Source: Owenia fusiformis
Lineage: Eukaryota; Annelida; Polychaeta; Sabellida; Oweniidae
Reading direction: 5' to 3'
Assembly (NCBI GenBank): GCA_903813345.2
Contig: CAIIXF020000002.1
Location: forward strand, 27,287,223-27,351,222
Length of the DNA: 64,000 nucleotides
Shown here: positions 41,701-49,739 of the stretch, piece after piece
Position numbering within the stretch: position 1 is the stretch's first letter
How the letters are laid out: the number at the start of each line of letters is the position of its first letter
The notes under the pieces: model-generated
Told to the model about the DNA's origin: nothing
Databases searched by the model: none
Seen by the model: the letters and a program-made list of their open reading frames with translations, nothing else
Program-made: the position numbers and the translations under genes

Positions 41701-43044
41701 AGTTCACCATAACACAGGTACCACCATACCAGGTAGCCTGATTCAGATACATAGTAAATTAGTCTTCTATAGCCCACTGTTTATCAACACCTAAAGTGGA
41801 TTAAGTTATCTCTAAGATAAACATTTTTCTTTACATATACATAGGGGAATGTCTGGGTTCTATCAGTTCTGGCAAGATAAACTGGTGTCTGAAACTGACC
41901 ATTTTCTTGACCAGTTAAGAAATATATTAATAAAAATATTCCATATGGAAGGTATAGGTGAGACCATGATACAGTGAAGTAGCCACACCTACCTATATTC
42001 TATTGTCTCTCAAATGAGATGGCGTTTTTACAGAAAACTGTCATATAAACACCCCTCTAAGGTGAACACTTCATTATATGAATATGAACACTTTTTAGAC
42101 TCATTGTATAAAACCAATTTACTCACTCATTATCAGAACCTTGAAATATGAACACCTTTTATTTCTAACCAATCATAAACATCCACTTCAATCAGGTTTA
42201 ACTGTGTATCTAATGTAAATATTTTCAATTGTTCAAATCTCAGATTTTGTTATTTGCTTAGAAACTGATAATAACATAGCAACATCTCAGTAGCAATATG
42301 TTTCTAAGACTATACCATTGTTGAGTATAGTACAGCATGAAAGATTTGAATAATTAATGTGACTCATGGGCAGATTCTTATCACTGTTTTCAGACAGAAC
42401 AAGAATCATGTCAAAAGTAAAGCATTTCAGGAAGTGAAAATTAAATTCAAAATTACGAGGAATTATAAGACTTACACCATAATCATAATTTATATAAGAA
42501 ATCTCCAAATTATTGTTGTTCTGTTGTAAATACATGTATGTCAATATTTATCAATTTGTAAAGGAAATAAAAATCTTATCTGTCATCATGGAATCTCTAT
42601 ACAGCTTATTTTTCACATAAACAAATGCATATGCGCCTAAGAAAACTGAGCCACCAAGCATCTGTTTATTCTAACAAAGTTTTTCAAATATATAAATAGT
42701 TTCAGAAAAAAGTCCAACCACCAAGATTTTATTATTTGAAAATGATCAATCATACAATTATATTAAAATGCTTGTCTGAGTGAGAATTTTATTCAGTGTT
42801 GTTTTGGCCATGACTTCTCTCGTAACCTCAAGAACTTATGCGAGAACAGGATTTGAGATGTGCAAACTGACTGCGCAATCGGCACTGAAGTACAACCTTA
42901 AGCACATTTGTGACAATTCAATTGGAGACTGCTCATATGGAAATTGATCAACAATCATACAAGGGAGCCTACCTTATGTCTACACCGCAGGACCACACCA
43001 TATGCTCCCTCACCGACCACTCCAAGTACCTCATACTTATTCAT
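23465..43044 (-). CDS. CDKL5-like CDC2-related serine/threonine kinase, 13 coding exons
   Basis: Exons in coding order: 43044-42973, 38934-38889, 34061-33925, 33380-33200, 32665-32575, 32146-31957, 31445-31201, 30903-29856, 29106-28944, 25409-25286, 24797-24692, 24367-24155, 23776-23465. They total 2928 bp (975 residues plus stop), and every junction keeps frame with GT-AG borders. The kinase domain (about 1-310) has the glycine loop GEGAYGVV, Lys33 in VAIKK, HRD at 124-126, DFG at 144-146 and the activation motif TDY at 160-162. [20 protein letters not shown] matches CDKL5 rather than CDKL1-4. The long low-complexity tail (Q, H, N, S, K) includes a KKKKKK stretch, as in CDKL5. Vertebrate CDKL5 acts at microtubules, cilia and synapses; that role here is inferred. 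An in-frame TAG 24-26 bases before the ATG supports this start, which corresponds to human Met10. Confidence 0.93.
24155..24367 (-). CDS. CDKL5-like exon L
   Basis: Residues 802-872, exactly 71 codons, a GQGQ-rich linker ([18 protein letters not shown]). The acceptor is TTTGTAG and the donor GTTTGT. Confidence 0.85.
24692..24797 (-). CDS. CDKL5-like exon K (polybasic)
   Basis: Residues 766-801, with [15 protein letters not shown]. Human CDKL5 has a comparable polylysine stretch in its tail. Confidence 0.88.
25086..25290. repeat. About 49-bp tandem repeat carrying donor-like sites
   Basis: Four or five units. On the minus strand each contains GTAAGTAATGAGTAC or a close variant. The unit bordering exon J supplies its actual donor (GTGAGTAATGAG). 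Extra donor-like sites end at about 25242, 25193, 25143 and 25094. Confidence 0.88.
25286..25409 (-). CDS. CDKL5-like exon J
   Basis: Residues 725-766, [20 protein letters not shown] then an S/Q-rich stretch. The donor GTGAGTAATGAG is the first of a tandem series of donor-like sequences running to about 25090. Confidence 0.85.
26526..26896. mobile_element. MITE of the CAGTAAAACCTG family, long copy
   Basis: 371 bp between TA dinucleotides, with ends CAGCAAAACTTG and CACAGGTTTTACTG. It lies in the intron between exons I and J of the kinase gene. Confidence 0.65.
27443..27523. repeat. 20-bp AATGCATCACAATCACAAAC tandem repeat
   Basis: Four near-identical copies in the kinase-gene intron. Confidence 0.85.
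27541..27641. mobile_element. MITE of the ATGTCACCACC family
   Basis: 101 bp with inverted ends ATGTCACCACC and GGTGGTGACAT. A complete copy of the family that recurs at 18936, 37111, 38617, 43199 and 43971. Confidence 0.82.
27899..28312. repeat. 54-bp minisatellite, about 7.5 copies
   Basis: The unit contains CCCATTTTGTTACCAAGACA and CTCATTAGTTGAGTAC. Because 54 is a multiple of three, long frames stay open on both strands (18-residue repeats). I treat these as a consequence of the repeat, not as genes. Confidence 0.92.
28944..29106 (-). CDS. CDKL5-like exon I
   Basis: Residues 671-725, containing [20 protein letters not shown]. The acceptor is GCTACAG and the donor GTAATG. Confidence 0.85.
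29622..29790. repeat. Interspersed repeat with AATTTGGCG ends
   Basis: CTAATTTGGCGC at the left, AATTTGGCGGATTTG in the middle and ATCCGCCAAATTAATTAG at the right give inverted pairs. A related fragment lies at about 18055-18140. Probably a MITE. Confidence 0.5.
29856..30903 (-). CDS. CDKL5-like exon H (large tail exon)
   Basis: 1048 bp, residues 321-670. Low-complexity, hydrophilic tail rich in Q, N, H, S, K and R with HAHSQ-type and RKNK repeats. It has one open frame with a matching phase on both sides. Little sequence conservation is expected here. Confidence 0.9.
31201..31445 (-). CDS. CDKL5-like exon G (end of kinase domain)
   Basis: Residues 240-321, including [19 protein letters not shown] and a basic TKRRKND stretch that closes the kinase domain. 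This exon is the parent of the broken copy at 1533-1925. Confidence 0.94.
31957..32146 (-). CDS. CDKL5-like exon F
   Basis: Residues 176-239, containing [15 protein letters not shown] and the CDKL5-type [14 protein letters not shown]. The donor is GTAAAA. Confidence 0.95.
32413..32605. repeat. Duplicated segment containing the exon E donor
   Basis: GAATACCTACCCYAGTAAAA plus GTTCTGG occurs at about 32418 and again at about 32566, with TTTTTCTAGCCCC-type sequence preceding each. On the minus strand this copies the last exon E codons and the GTAGGT donor. Confidence 0.82.
32575..32665 (-). CDS. CDKL5-like exon E (activation loop)
   Basis: Residues 146-176, containing [19 protein letters not shown]. 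The donor GTAGGT and the preceding exon bases are duplicated about 148 bp downstream. Confidence 0.93.
32931..33106. mobile_element. MITE of the CAGTAAAACCTG family
   Basis: Ends AAGTAAAACCTGTG and the roughly inverted TTCCATTTTACTT between TA dinucleotides, with the internal phrase GACAGGTGTTC. It sits in the intron between exons D and E. Confidence 0.65.
33200..33380 (-). CDS. CDKL5-like exon D (catalytic loop)
   Basis: Residues 86-146, with [13 protein letters not shown] and [12 protein letters not shown]; it ends within the DFG glycine codon. Its acceptor and first 22 bases are part of a five-copy tandem array (33364-33600). Confidence 0.95.
33364..33600. repeat. Five-copy 51-52-bp array containing the exon D acceptor
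   Basis: On the minus strand each unit contains TTTCAGAATATGCTGGAGCT, that is the acceptor plus the first codons of exon D. Acceptor positions (first exon base) are 33380 (the one that fits the protein), 33432, 33483, 33534 and 33586. Confidence 0.95.
33925..34061 (-). CDS. CDKL5-like exon C
   Basis: Residues 40-85, including [20 protein letters not shown] (alpha-C helix region) and [11 protein letters not shown]. The donor is GTATGT. Confidence 0.95.
34193..34587. mobile_element. MITE with 26-bp perfect inverted repeats
   Basis: The ends AAAGGACGATTCTCGGTTTG (plus GAGAAC) at 34193-34218 are perfectly inverted at 34562-34587. The interior holds two tandem copies of an about 188-bp unit (TTATCCCTGCTTC at 34243 and 34431). 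Target duplication unclear. Located in the intron between exons B and C. Confidence 0.88.
34590..38880. other. Large CDKL5-like intron (exons B-C), mostly unassigned
   Basis: AT-rich intron sequence. I see no ORF with coding character. MITEs of the ATGTCACCACC family lie at 37111-37222 and, degraded, at about 38617-38713. Confidence 0.6.
37111..37222. mobile_element. MITE of the ATGTCACCACC family
   Basis: Left end ATGCAACTACCTGCC, right end GTGGTAGTGACA. Internal phrases GCCATTTG-TACAGAT and ACTATAACAAT are shared with the other copies. Confidence 0.7.
38889..38934 (-). CDS. CDKL5-like exon B
   Basis: 46 bp encoding [15 protein letters not shown]. Lys33 is the ATP-anchoring lysine (human CDKL5 Lys42). 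The donor is GTAAGTGG. Confidence 0.92.
39325..39530. repeat. GGGCCC-type repeat, second copy
   Basis: Starts CAGGGGCAGATTTGGGAACC and repeats AAAAAGGCCCACTTTTGGGG and TTCTGGGCCTGCCCAAGGGG, matching the element at 5189-5728. It lacks the 188-bp insertion seen there. Located in the intron between exons A and B. Confidence 0.75.
41403..41585. mobile_element. Degraded MITE of the CAGTAAAACCTG family
   Basis: AAAACCTGTATA at the left and GACAGATTTTACTG at the right, with internal CTAATCTGAACA and its inverted form. Confidence 0.6.
42031..42204. mobile_element. MITE of the CAGTAAAACCTG family
   Basis: CAGAAAACTGTC at the left, CAGGTTTAACTG at the right, with the internal ACACCCCTCTAAGGTGAACAC phrase; TA precedes the left end. 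Confidence 0.6.
42973..43044 (-). CDS. CDKL5-like exon A (start)
   Basis: Residues 1-24, [19 protein letters not shown] then RCRHK, carrying the glycine-rich ATP loop. The exon extends upstream to an acceptor at 43078, so at least one non-coding 5' exon exists that I could not place. Confidence 0.92.
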
Positions 43045-43078
43045 GGTAGCACGGCACCTCCCATAGCCCTAGTGTTGC

Positions 43079-44401
43079 CTGAAATTTGAAAAAATATGTA
43101 TAAATATAAAACCGTTTTAGGCTATGTTTTTTTTCATTTGAGGCACATAACAATTATGTATAGCCATGTCAATATTTGACAATGCATTAAGATGTAAAAT
43201 GTCACCACCTCCAATAGTTACAGATGCCAAATACCAACCGCAAAACACCATTGCAAAAAATCTACAGACCATAACAATATGTCACCACTTTTGGTGGTGA
43301 CATAACAAGGTATAAACAACAAAAATGTTAGACTGATGGTAGAAAGTATAAACTTTGTTCATTGCTATGGCAACCAATATTTTCCATAATCCAAAGATGT
43401 CAAGCACTTACACCAAGCTGAAAACCTGTTGCAAAAATGGTAGCTATAAACTAATAACATTTAACATAACTGTTGTTATGACAACAACACTTGGATGTAT
43501 GGATGAAATACATGTACTTAATGAGCAATGTTTCGTTTAGACCTCACATGATAAAGTCAAGAATCCAGAATGACATTACACTTTTTATATTTATAAACAG
43601 CCTTTTTTATTACAAACACACACCCTAATTCCAGTCTATCTAAATAAACTGTGAATTCTGGAAGGAGCAGTGTTAACACTAACTACATGATCATATTATA
43701 TAGGCTTAGAGGTTTGAGAATACTATGTCTAGATATTCAGCAAATGATTTAATGATACATGAATTTTACATGTTGCAAGATGGTAACTGGAAATCAGCTC
43801 TCCCAATTAATTATAGATATACTCTGTGAACAAACCCATCTAATATGTAGTCAGACAGTACCTGGCATGTATGGAAAAAACAATTTACTGAAATATGAAT
43901 AGGTAATTAACACAGGACAGCTATGCTGAACAAGCCTCCCAATAAATTGTAAACTAAAAGAGCATGCAATATGTCACTACCTGCCATTTGTTACAGATGC
44001 TGAATACCAACAGTCATAACCAAAACACAACTGCCATGTCAAACACTGAGAAAACGAGAAAATAAAATTTATTTGGAACAACTCTATTGAATCAGTCTCC
44101 CAAAAGATTAAAAACGAATGTTAAAAATCAAAAAGAAAAATGAGAAAATAAAATTTATTTACCGTAATACAGTAGTGTGTTTCCTGAAACTGGCAAACTG
44201 TTCTACCAATGTGTTTTTTTCAATATTATGGAACAGCTTATCGGATCACAGTGGGAAACTGATATATTTTTAAATCCGAACTGAACACATGGAAAATATT
44301 TCTCTTATCATGACACAGATACTTGTCTAGTTACAGGACTTCTACTTCTATGTCATCACGACCTGCCAAAAATTAAAGTGCAGTCTTCACTTGCTAATAA
44401 C
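43079..44401. other. Upstream flank of the CDKL5-like gene
   Basis: 5' intron or flank, AT-rich. Contains MITEs at 43199-43303 and from 43971. A non-coding first exon must lie upstream of 43078 but was not identified. Confidence 0.5.
43199..43303. mobile_element. MITE of the ATGTCACCACC family, complete copy
   Basis: 105 bp, with ends ATGTCACCACC and GGTGGTGACAT exactly inverted. Confidence 0.85.
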
Positions 44402-44403
44402 TA

Positions 44404-45376
44404 CAGGGTGATCAATATAAATGCAACTTTTCTTTCCGCAAATAACTCTGTCAAAATCAAGATGATTTTAGGTATTGAGAAAGAGTAACAAAAATAGCTT
44501 GTATAAGGGTAGAGATTAAAAGGTGGATTGGATCGAGTGGATTGGATTCATGTAAAAGGTGGATTGGATCGGGAATCTTCAAAATATGGATTTTTTAGTT
44601 GATCTCCCTCTAAGCAATTTCCTCCGGCCTAAAGTATTTTGTGATTACATGGGTCCCTTTAAGGAATGGACAAAGCAATGACAAATACATCTTCAATTAG
44701 TTGATAGATACTCTAAAGTATTCAACTGCTCTCCCTTGTAAATCAACATTAGAAAGACATAATAAACAAAGATCTGTAGATAAGAGCTGTCATTCAAATT
44801 GACGTGTGGGTGTTCCCAAGACATTTTGCCATGTTCTGTTTGAATTGAAAACAGATGATATGGATCTTCGACTTCAAAAGTCTGCCTTATGATTTGTGAA
44901 ATGTCTAAAATTACCCTTGGAATGAATAAGATTGTGTATCAGATCACCTTTCCAGCCTACCCAAGCAAAATAATATAATTTCTATTATTTGACATTGTGG
45001 AAGTGAGGAGAGCATTAATCGTCTGATGGGAGATCAATGTAATTTTTTTAAGGAAAATCCATATTTTGAAGAATCCCGATCCAATCCACCTTTTACATGA
45101 ATCCAATCCACTCGATCCAATCCACCTTTTAATCTTTACCTGTATAAGACATTTTGGAAAATATGTTCAAAATCTAAAGTTCAGAGGCATTCACAGGCTA
45201 GAATTGAATTATTGTACATATTACCAAGTTTATCACAGTCTCCCCTTTATTCAGACTGGACCACCCAAAGATGAGATGACTGGTTGAATTAAAAAAAACT
45301 GATCATAATATAGCACCCAAAGGTGTGATAAAAAGTTAATTAAAAGAGATGGGTCGCATCTTTTTCAATCACCTTG
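44404..45376. mobile_element. Mariner-like MITE split by a hAT-like MITE
   Basis: Ends CAGGGTGATCAATATAAATG and CATCTTTTTCAATCACCTTG, flanked by TA (44402-44403 and 45377-45378). Without the nested 633-bp element and its target duplication it is about 332 bp, so non-autonomous. Confidence 0.83.
44508..45140. mobile_element. hAT-like foldback MITE, nested
   Basis: Long inverted ends (about 90-100 bp) begin GGTAGAGATTAAAAGGTGGA and contain tandem GGATTGGATCGAGTGG-type words. The 8-bp duplication TGTATAAG flanks it at 44500-44507 and 45141-45148; 8 bp suits the hAT superfamily. No transposase. Confidence 0.88.
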
Positions 45377-45738
45377 TAGTTGCATATAACTTGATCTGAT
45401 GGAATATTATTTTGATGGAATGCCTAGAACCTGTGGGATTAAGATTAGTATGAATTTGGAAGAGTGGAAATTTCCAAATTCGATGACCTATATTTGGTAA
45501 TGGTAAGTTACCCTGACCTAGTTTTTGTTCCACTTATCACCTCCACCTCCCTATCATTATGTTTCATTACATTTTCAATCTTCACACACAGGGGATTGAG
45601 ATTTAATTTACCCCTAATTTTATCAATTCAATGTTTGTCATTTCATCTGACTATCAAGATTTTTTGTCAAATGGTCTCTCCAAAATTCTAATTTCACCTA
45701 GTTTGACTAAGAATGTCAAAAATCAAGCAAGAATATAG

Positions 45739-45924
45739 AGTCAAAACCTGTTTATATCCAAATACCTCTCTAATCTGAACACTTTTCAATATGATCACCT
45801 TTTCTTGGTCCCGATATTAGTTCCAATCATTGATTCATATGTTAAGAAACAGAAATGTGAACACAGCTACGAATCCAAGCACTTGACTGGTCCCAGTGGT
45901 ATTCAAATAAGACAGGTATTACTG
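45739..45924. mobile_element. MITE of the CAGTAAAACCTG family
   Basis: AGTCAAAACCTG at the left and CAGGTATTACTG at the right. Internal CCTCTCTAATCTGAACAC is shared with the copies at 41403 and 47884. Confidence 0.65.
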
Positions 45925-47883
45925 TATTTCAAACTGGATATAATAAAATGTTCACAATTTTGTAAACACCTGCTTGATTTAAAGCTTAGCAGATCACAGC
46001 TAAACATTTCAGCAGCAGCTTTACAAAAGATGTAACAGAGAAATCCTGGCATGATTTCCTTATTCTAAGCTATTTTTCAGTATTATCTAGTTTAGTATAA
46101 CCTCAAAAAAGTCATTTAAACAAACAGAATACCAGCTAGTGCTAGCTGTAGAGATAAGGTACCCACTTGTTCACAATTTAATATCCTTTCCAACTTTGTT
46201 ACTTTTCAAGTGCTGGATATATGACATAAGATCAATTATTGATTCTAAAGAAAAGGCCACAAAAATGCATTCTTAATCAGTTCAATAATTTAAATCTCAT
46301 CATCATTCATGTCTTTAAAAAAAAGTTTGTCTAAAATTCAGATTTAGAAAATTTACAAAAGTAGAACTGCTTGCTACAAATTGATCTTGAAAGATGCATT
46401 GGTTTTTCCCAAATTCACCACATAGCATGTGTTACACAAAGCATGAAATGTCACAAAATGTCAAAAATCTGCGTTGCTGATGACACAATTATGAAAAAGT
46501 TGCGAGAGTGAGGATTGACAACTTCTAGAACAAAGAACCAGTCTGCTTTACAGTCTAGCATATAAGCCAGAAACATATTGACAAAATATTAATATTTTTC
46601 AGCTTGTTTGTATACATGTATAACTATTTGTCCATTTTGAGTTTTGCTTGGCCTGAAGGTCCTTGAGAGACAAGAACAATTTGAAGTGCTACTTATTCTC
46701 ATGTTATCCTGGCTCTCATCTACTTCAGTCTGTAACAAATTAAACCTGAACATACCCTTGATACCTAACATCTTTCTATACGCCCTCTAACCATAACAGA
46801 ATAGTTCAAAGTTTTGATATTGATAAGATCTTATCGATCTCATTTGGGACTCTTATGGGAGTTTGAATGTGAAATGAAATTTAGCGACCCACAGGTATGT
46901 GACATTGTTACTTTCCGATGACATAGTCTGATTGGTTTTACATCATGTATATAAAAGTATGATCTCTCATTTTAAGAGTATATTTATGGATAATGAAGTA
47001 GAAAGCTTGACAAGGGTAACCTGATTCTTAAAGGCATTCCAGCTTTACAACTTTTCTCACTTAAAACAAGTAGAGATTTCTCATGTTTCTCTTGAACCTT
47101 TTGGGTATTTTCCTTCTTATTCTCTTGTAATTTTATCCTTATATGAGGAAGGAGGGTTCATACTGGAGAAGCATTTCATATTGATCAAAACATATTTAGA
47201 TCTTCTGGTCAATTTCATCAACATTGAAGCAATCAAGCAAAAATTCAGACAAAATTTGAAAATAATCTAGTAGGGATAATTATTTAAAACATATTGAAAA
47301 CTGAATATTTTAGCTGAAATTTGTTTCAGAATAATGAAAATGTTTGTTCCATGTTGTTCCAGTTATACATGTATACATGTACTATAGTAACTACCAACAA
47401 GTATTCATACCTAGAATAGCCATATCTGTACCAAGCCTTATTGCGAGTCAAAACAAATATGCAGCTTGTTATCTGAGATATAAATGTTGTTAATTGATAT
47501 GAAACAAGGTAATCACTAACCAGCTATACCTCAAAACTTGATATTTTCTTTCAAACATCAAACCATTAACATTCCACTCTGAAACATTACCTACAGAAAC
47601 TAAATCAGTACTTTCTATACCAGTTAAAGTTTGTGAATGCGAGAACTTAATTGGAAAAATAAGCAACTCTGTGGATGAAAACTTTAACTGTGGCATATCT
47701 ATAGATGAAATGGTACATGATATGATATTAAAATCGAAGATAAGTCAAAATCTGCCATTCAAATATTTGGAATGGTAAGTCATAAAAAAATGAAACTTTC
47801 AAACCTATAAAATACAGCTTAAACACTGAAAATTATCATTTTAGGCTTACTCACAATATCAACCATGGGCCATTTATTGATAG

Positions 47884-48056
47884 TTCAGTAAAACAAGTAT
47901 ATTCGAACACCTCTCTAAACTGAACACTTCTCAATGTGAACACTTATTGGTCCTATAATTGTTATCTTTCATTGGCCTACATATTGAAAAACGCTTGAAA
48001 TGCTAATTTCAAACACTTTTGGCTGGTCCCAATTTCAGATAAGACAGGTTTTATTA
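47884..48056. mobile_element. MITE of the CAGTAAAACCTG family
   Basis: CAGTAAAACAAG at the left and GACAGGTTTTATT at the right, with internal ACACCTCTCTAAACTGAACA. Confidence 0.65.
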
Positions 48057-48578
48057 TTTAGTACAGCAAATTTGAGGGAAATCAAAGATTTTCATTAATA
48101 TGCATGTTAAATGATTTCTAAGCTTCCAGTCAGTCTGTTGAATAGATACTATGTGAACCCCCCTACCATGGTAAGTTAGTCACCCCCTCTCTAATATTCT
48201 CTGTTAAAATACAGAGACTATAAGAGGGAGGGGTGACTTACTCAACATGCCCTGTACCCCAGGACTTGCTCACAGTGATGCAAACCCAAAAAATCACAGG
48301 TTGTATTCACAAAATCGCTGTTGTTTTTAGGGACTTTTCTATTTTTTATGATTTTCCATATAATTTTGCCTGTTGTTTTCATTTATTTAGCCAGTTGTGA
48401 GAAATTCAAGTGAAACCCCTGAGTTTGACAATTTTTGAAATTTTGTAAGAAATATTCAAACTATGGCTGTTGTAATGTTGGTGTACAAACATATTTGTTT
48501 ACATGTAAATTATAATTCAAAATGGCATATTTGTTATCTCCATTAATGCTGTGCTACTTTTTATAGCATTTTATTGTA

Positions 48579-49129
48579 CAGGGTGGTCAAAAAAAATGGA
48601 AACCCTGCATTTTCCTCATATCTTTGTCACTTTAAGAAATTACTCCCTGATATTTCACACATTTGTAAATCATTCAATTTCCCACCACCCTACTATATTT
48701 CATGACCATCAGACTGATAGTCACAATTTTACAGCACTTTGAACAACATGCTTCAGGTTTGGCCATCATCGCGCTGGAGGCAAACCTGCACAGCTGTCAA
48801 TGATTCAAATGCATTCCTCAGCAGGTATGGCCTGAATGATACAGATAATCTCTCTTTTGAGGTCTGCAATTGTCCTGGGGTCATTATTATACACTTTATC
48901 TCTGCCATAGCCCATAGGGAAGGACATTTTGGACGTCATGTGCAGGTTGGTCTTCAGCGCAATAGTGGCCACTGGGAATGTTCTTTAAAGTGCTGTAACA
49001 TGTTGACTATCAATCAGATGGTCATGTAATATGGTAGGCTGGTAGGAAATTGAGTGATGTACAAATGTGCAAAGTTATTTCTTAAAATAATAAGCATATT
49101 ATGAAAATGGTGTAAGGGTTTCCAGTTTT
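48579..49129 (-). mobile_element. Mariner-like element, inverted and end-truncated copy
   Basis: Left end CAGGGTGGTC after TA. The interior is the reverse complement of the element at 8248, including a minus-strand transposase remnant with RTIADLKREI and IPAEECI. The right side stops at about 49129, lacking the last about 12 bases of the terminal repeat. Confidence 0.8.
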
Positions 49130-49285
49130 TACGAGTTGTCTTGGGTACGACTTGTCTTGGGTACGAGTTGACCAGTTACCAGTACATACACCCACTTGGG
49201 TATGTCTGATTGTGGAGTCCGTGGGTATGCTCCCCAGAATTTTTTTGAAGATGTCATTTGATGCTATCTGAGCATTTTTTTTATG

Positions 49286-49739
49286 AAACACGAATTAACT
49301 CGATTAGCGTCGATCAGCGGCTTACTTTTGGTCTCTAACTGTGTCTTCCATCGGTATCATCAATCCGTGCAAGTATTGGAGCGCTGAAGTACTTCTTTTT
49401 CGATCAAGACTTGTAAAATGTTCATCGAGTGAATGTTTTTTGACCCATTTCCAATATGGCAGTTTGCTAGGAGCAAGATACGCAACGAACGAAATGAATT
49501 TTGGGAATGAGTTAGGTTCGGACAACCTACGGAGATTTACGAAAATGTCCGAGCAGACAACGCCATATTGGAATTTGGCAGAAAAAACATTCACTTGACT
49601 AACAATTACAATTCTTGATCGCAAAGGAAGTACTTCAGCGCTCCAATACTTGCACAGAAGGATGATAATGATGTATGACATAGTTAGAGAACAAAAATAA
49701 GCCGCTGATCGACGCCGATCGACTCAATTCGTGTTTCAA
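49286..49739. mobile_element. Foldback element, about 454 bp
   Basis: GAAACACGAATTAACTCGAT at the left pairs with the complement of ATCGACTCAATTCGTGTTTC at the right. Matching continues inward for most of the element (AGTATTGGAGCGCTGAAGTA on the left against TACTTCAGCGCTCCAATACT on the right). Overlapping frames on both strands mirror each other. No transposase recognised. Confidence 0.82.

Larger units (their letters stand above)
45379..48576. other. Intergenic, no gene seen
   Basis: AT-rich DNA with short unsupported frames. CAGTAAAACCTG-family MITEs lie at 45739-45924 and 47884-48056. Confidence 0.5.

Noticed and set aside
48739-49029. 96-residue plus-strand ORF
   Set aside because: It is antisense to the transposase remnant of an inverted mariner-like element.
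49322-49681. Overlapping 119- and 85-residue ORFs on opposite strands
   Set aside because: They mirror each other because the segment is a near-complete inverted repeat.
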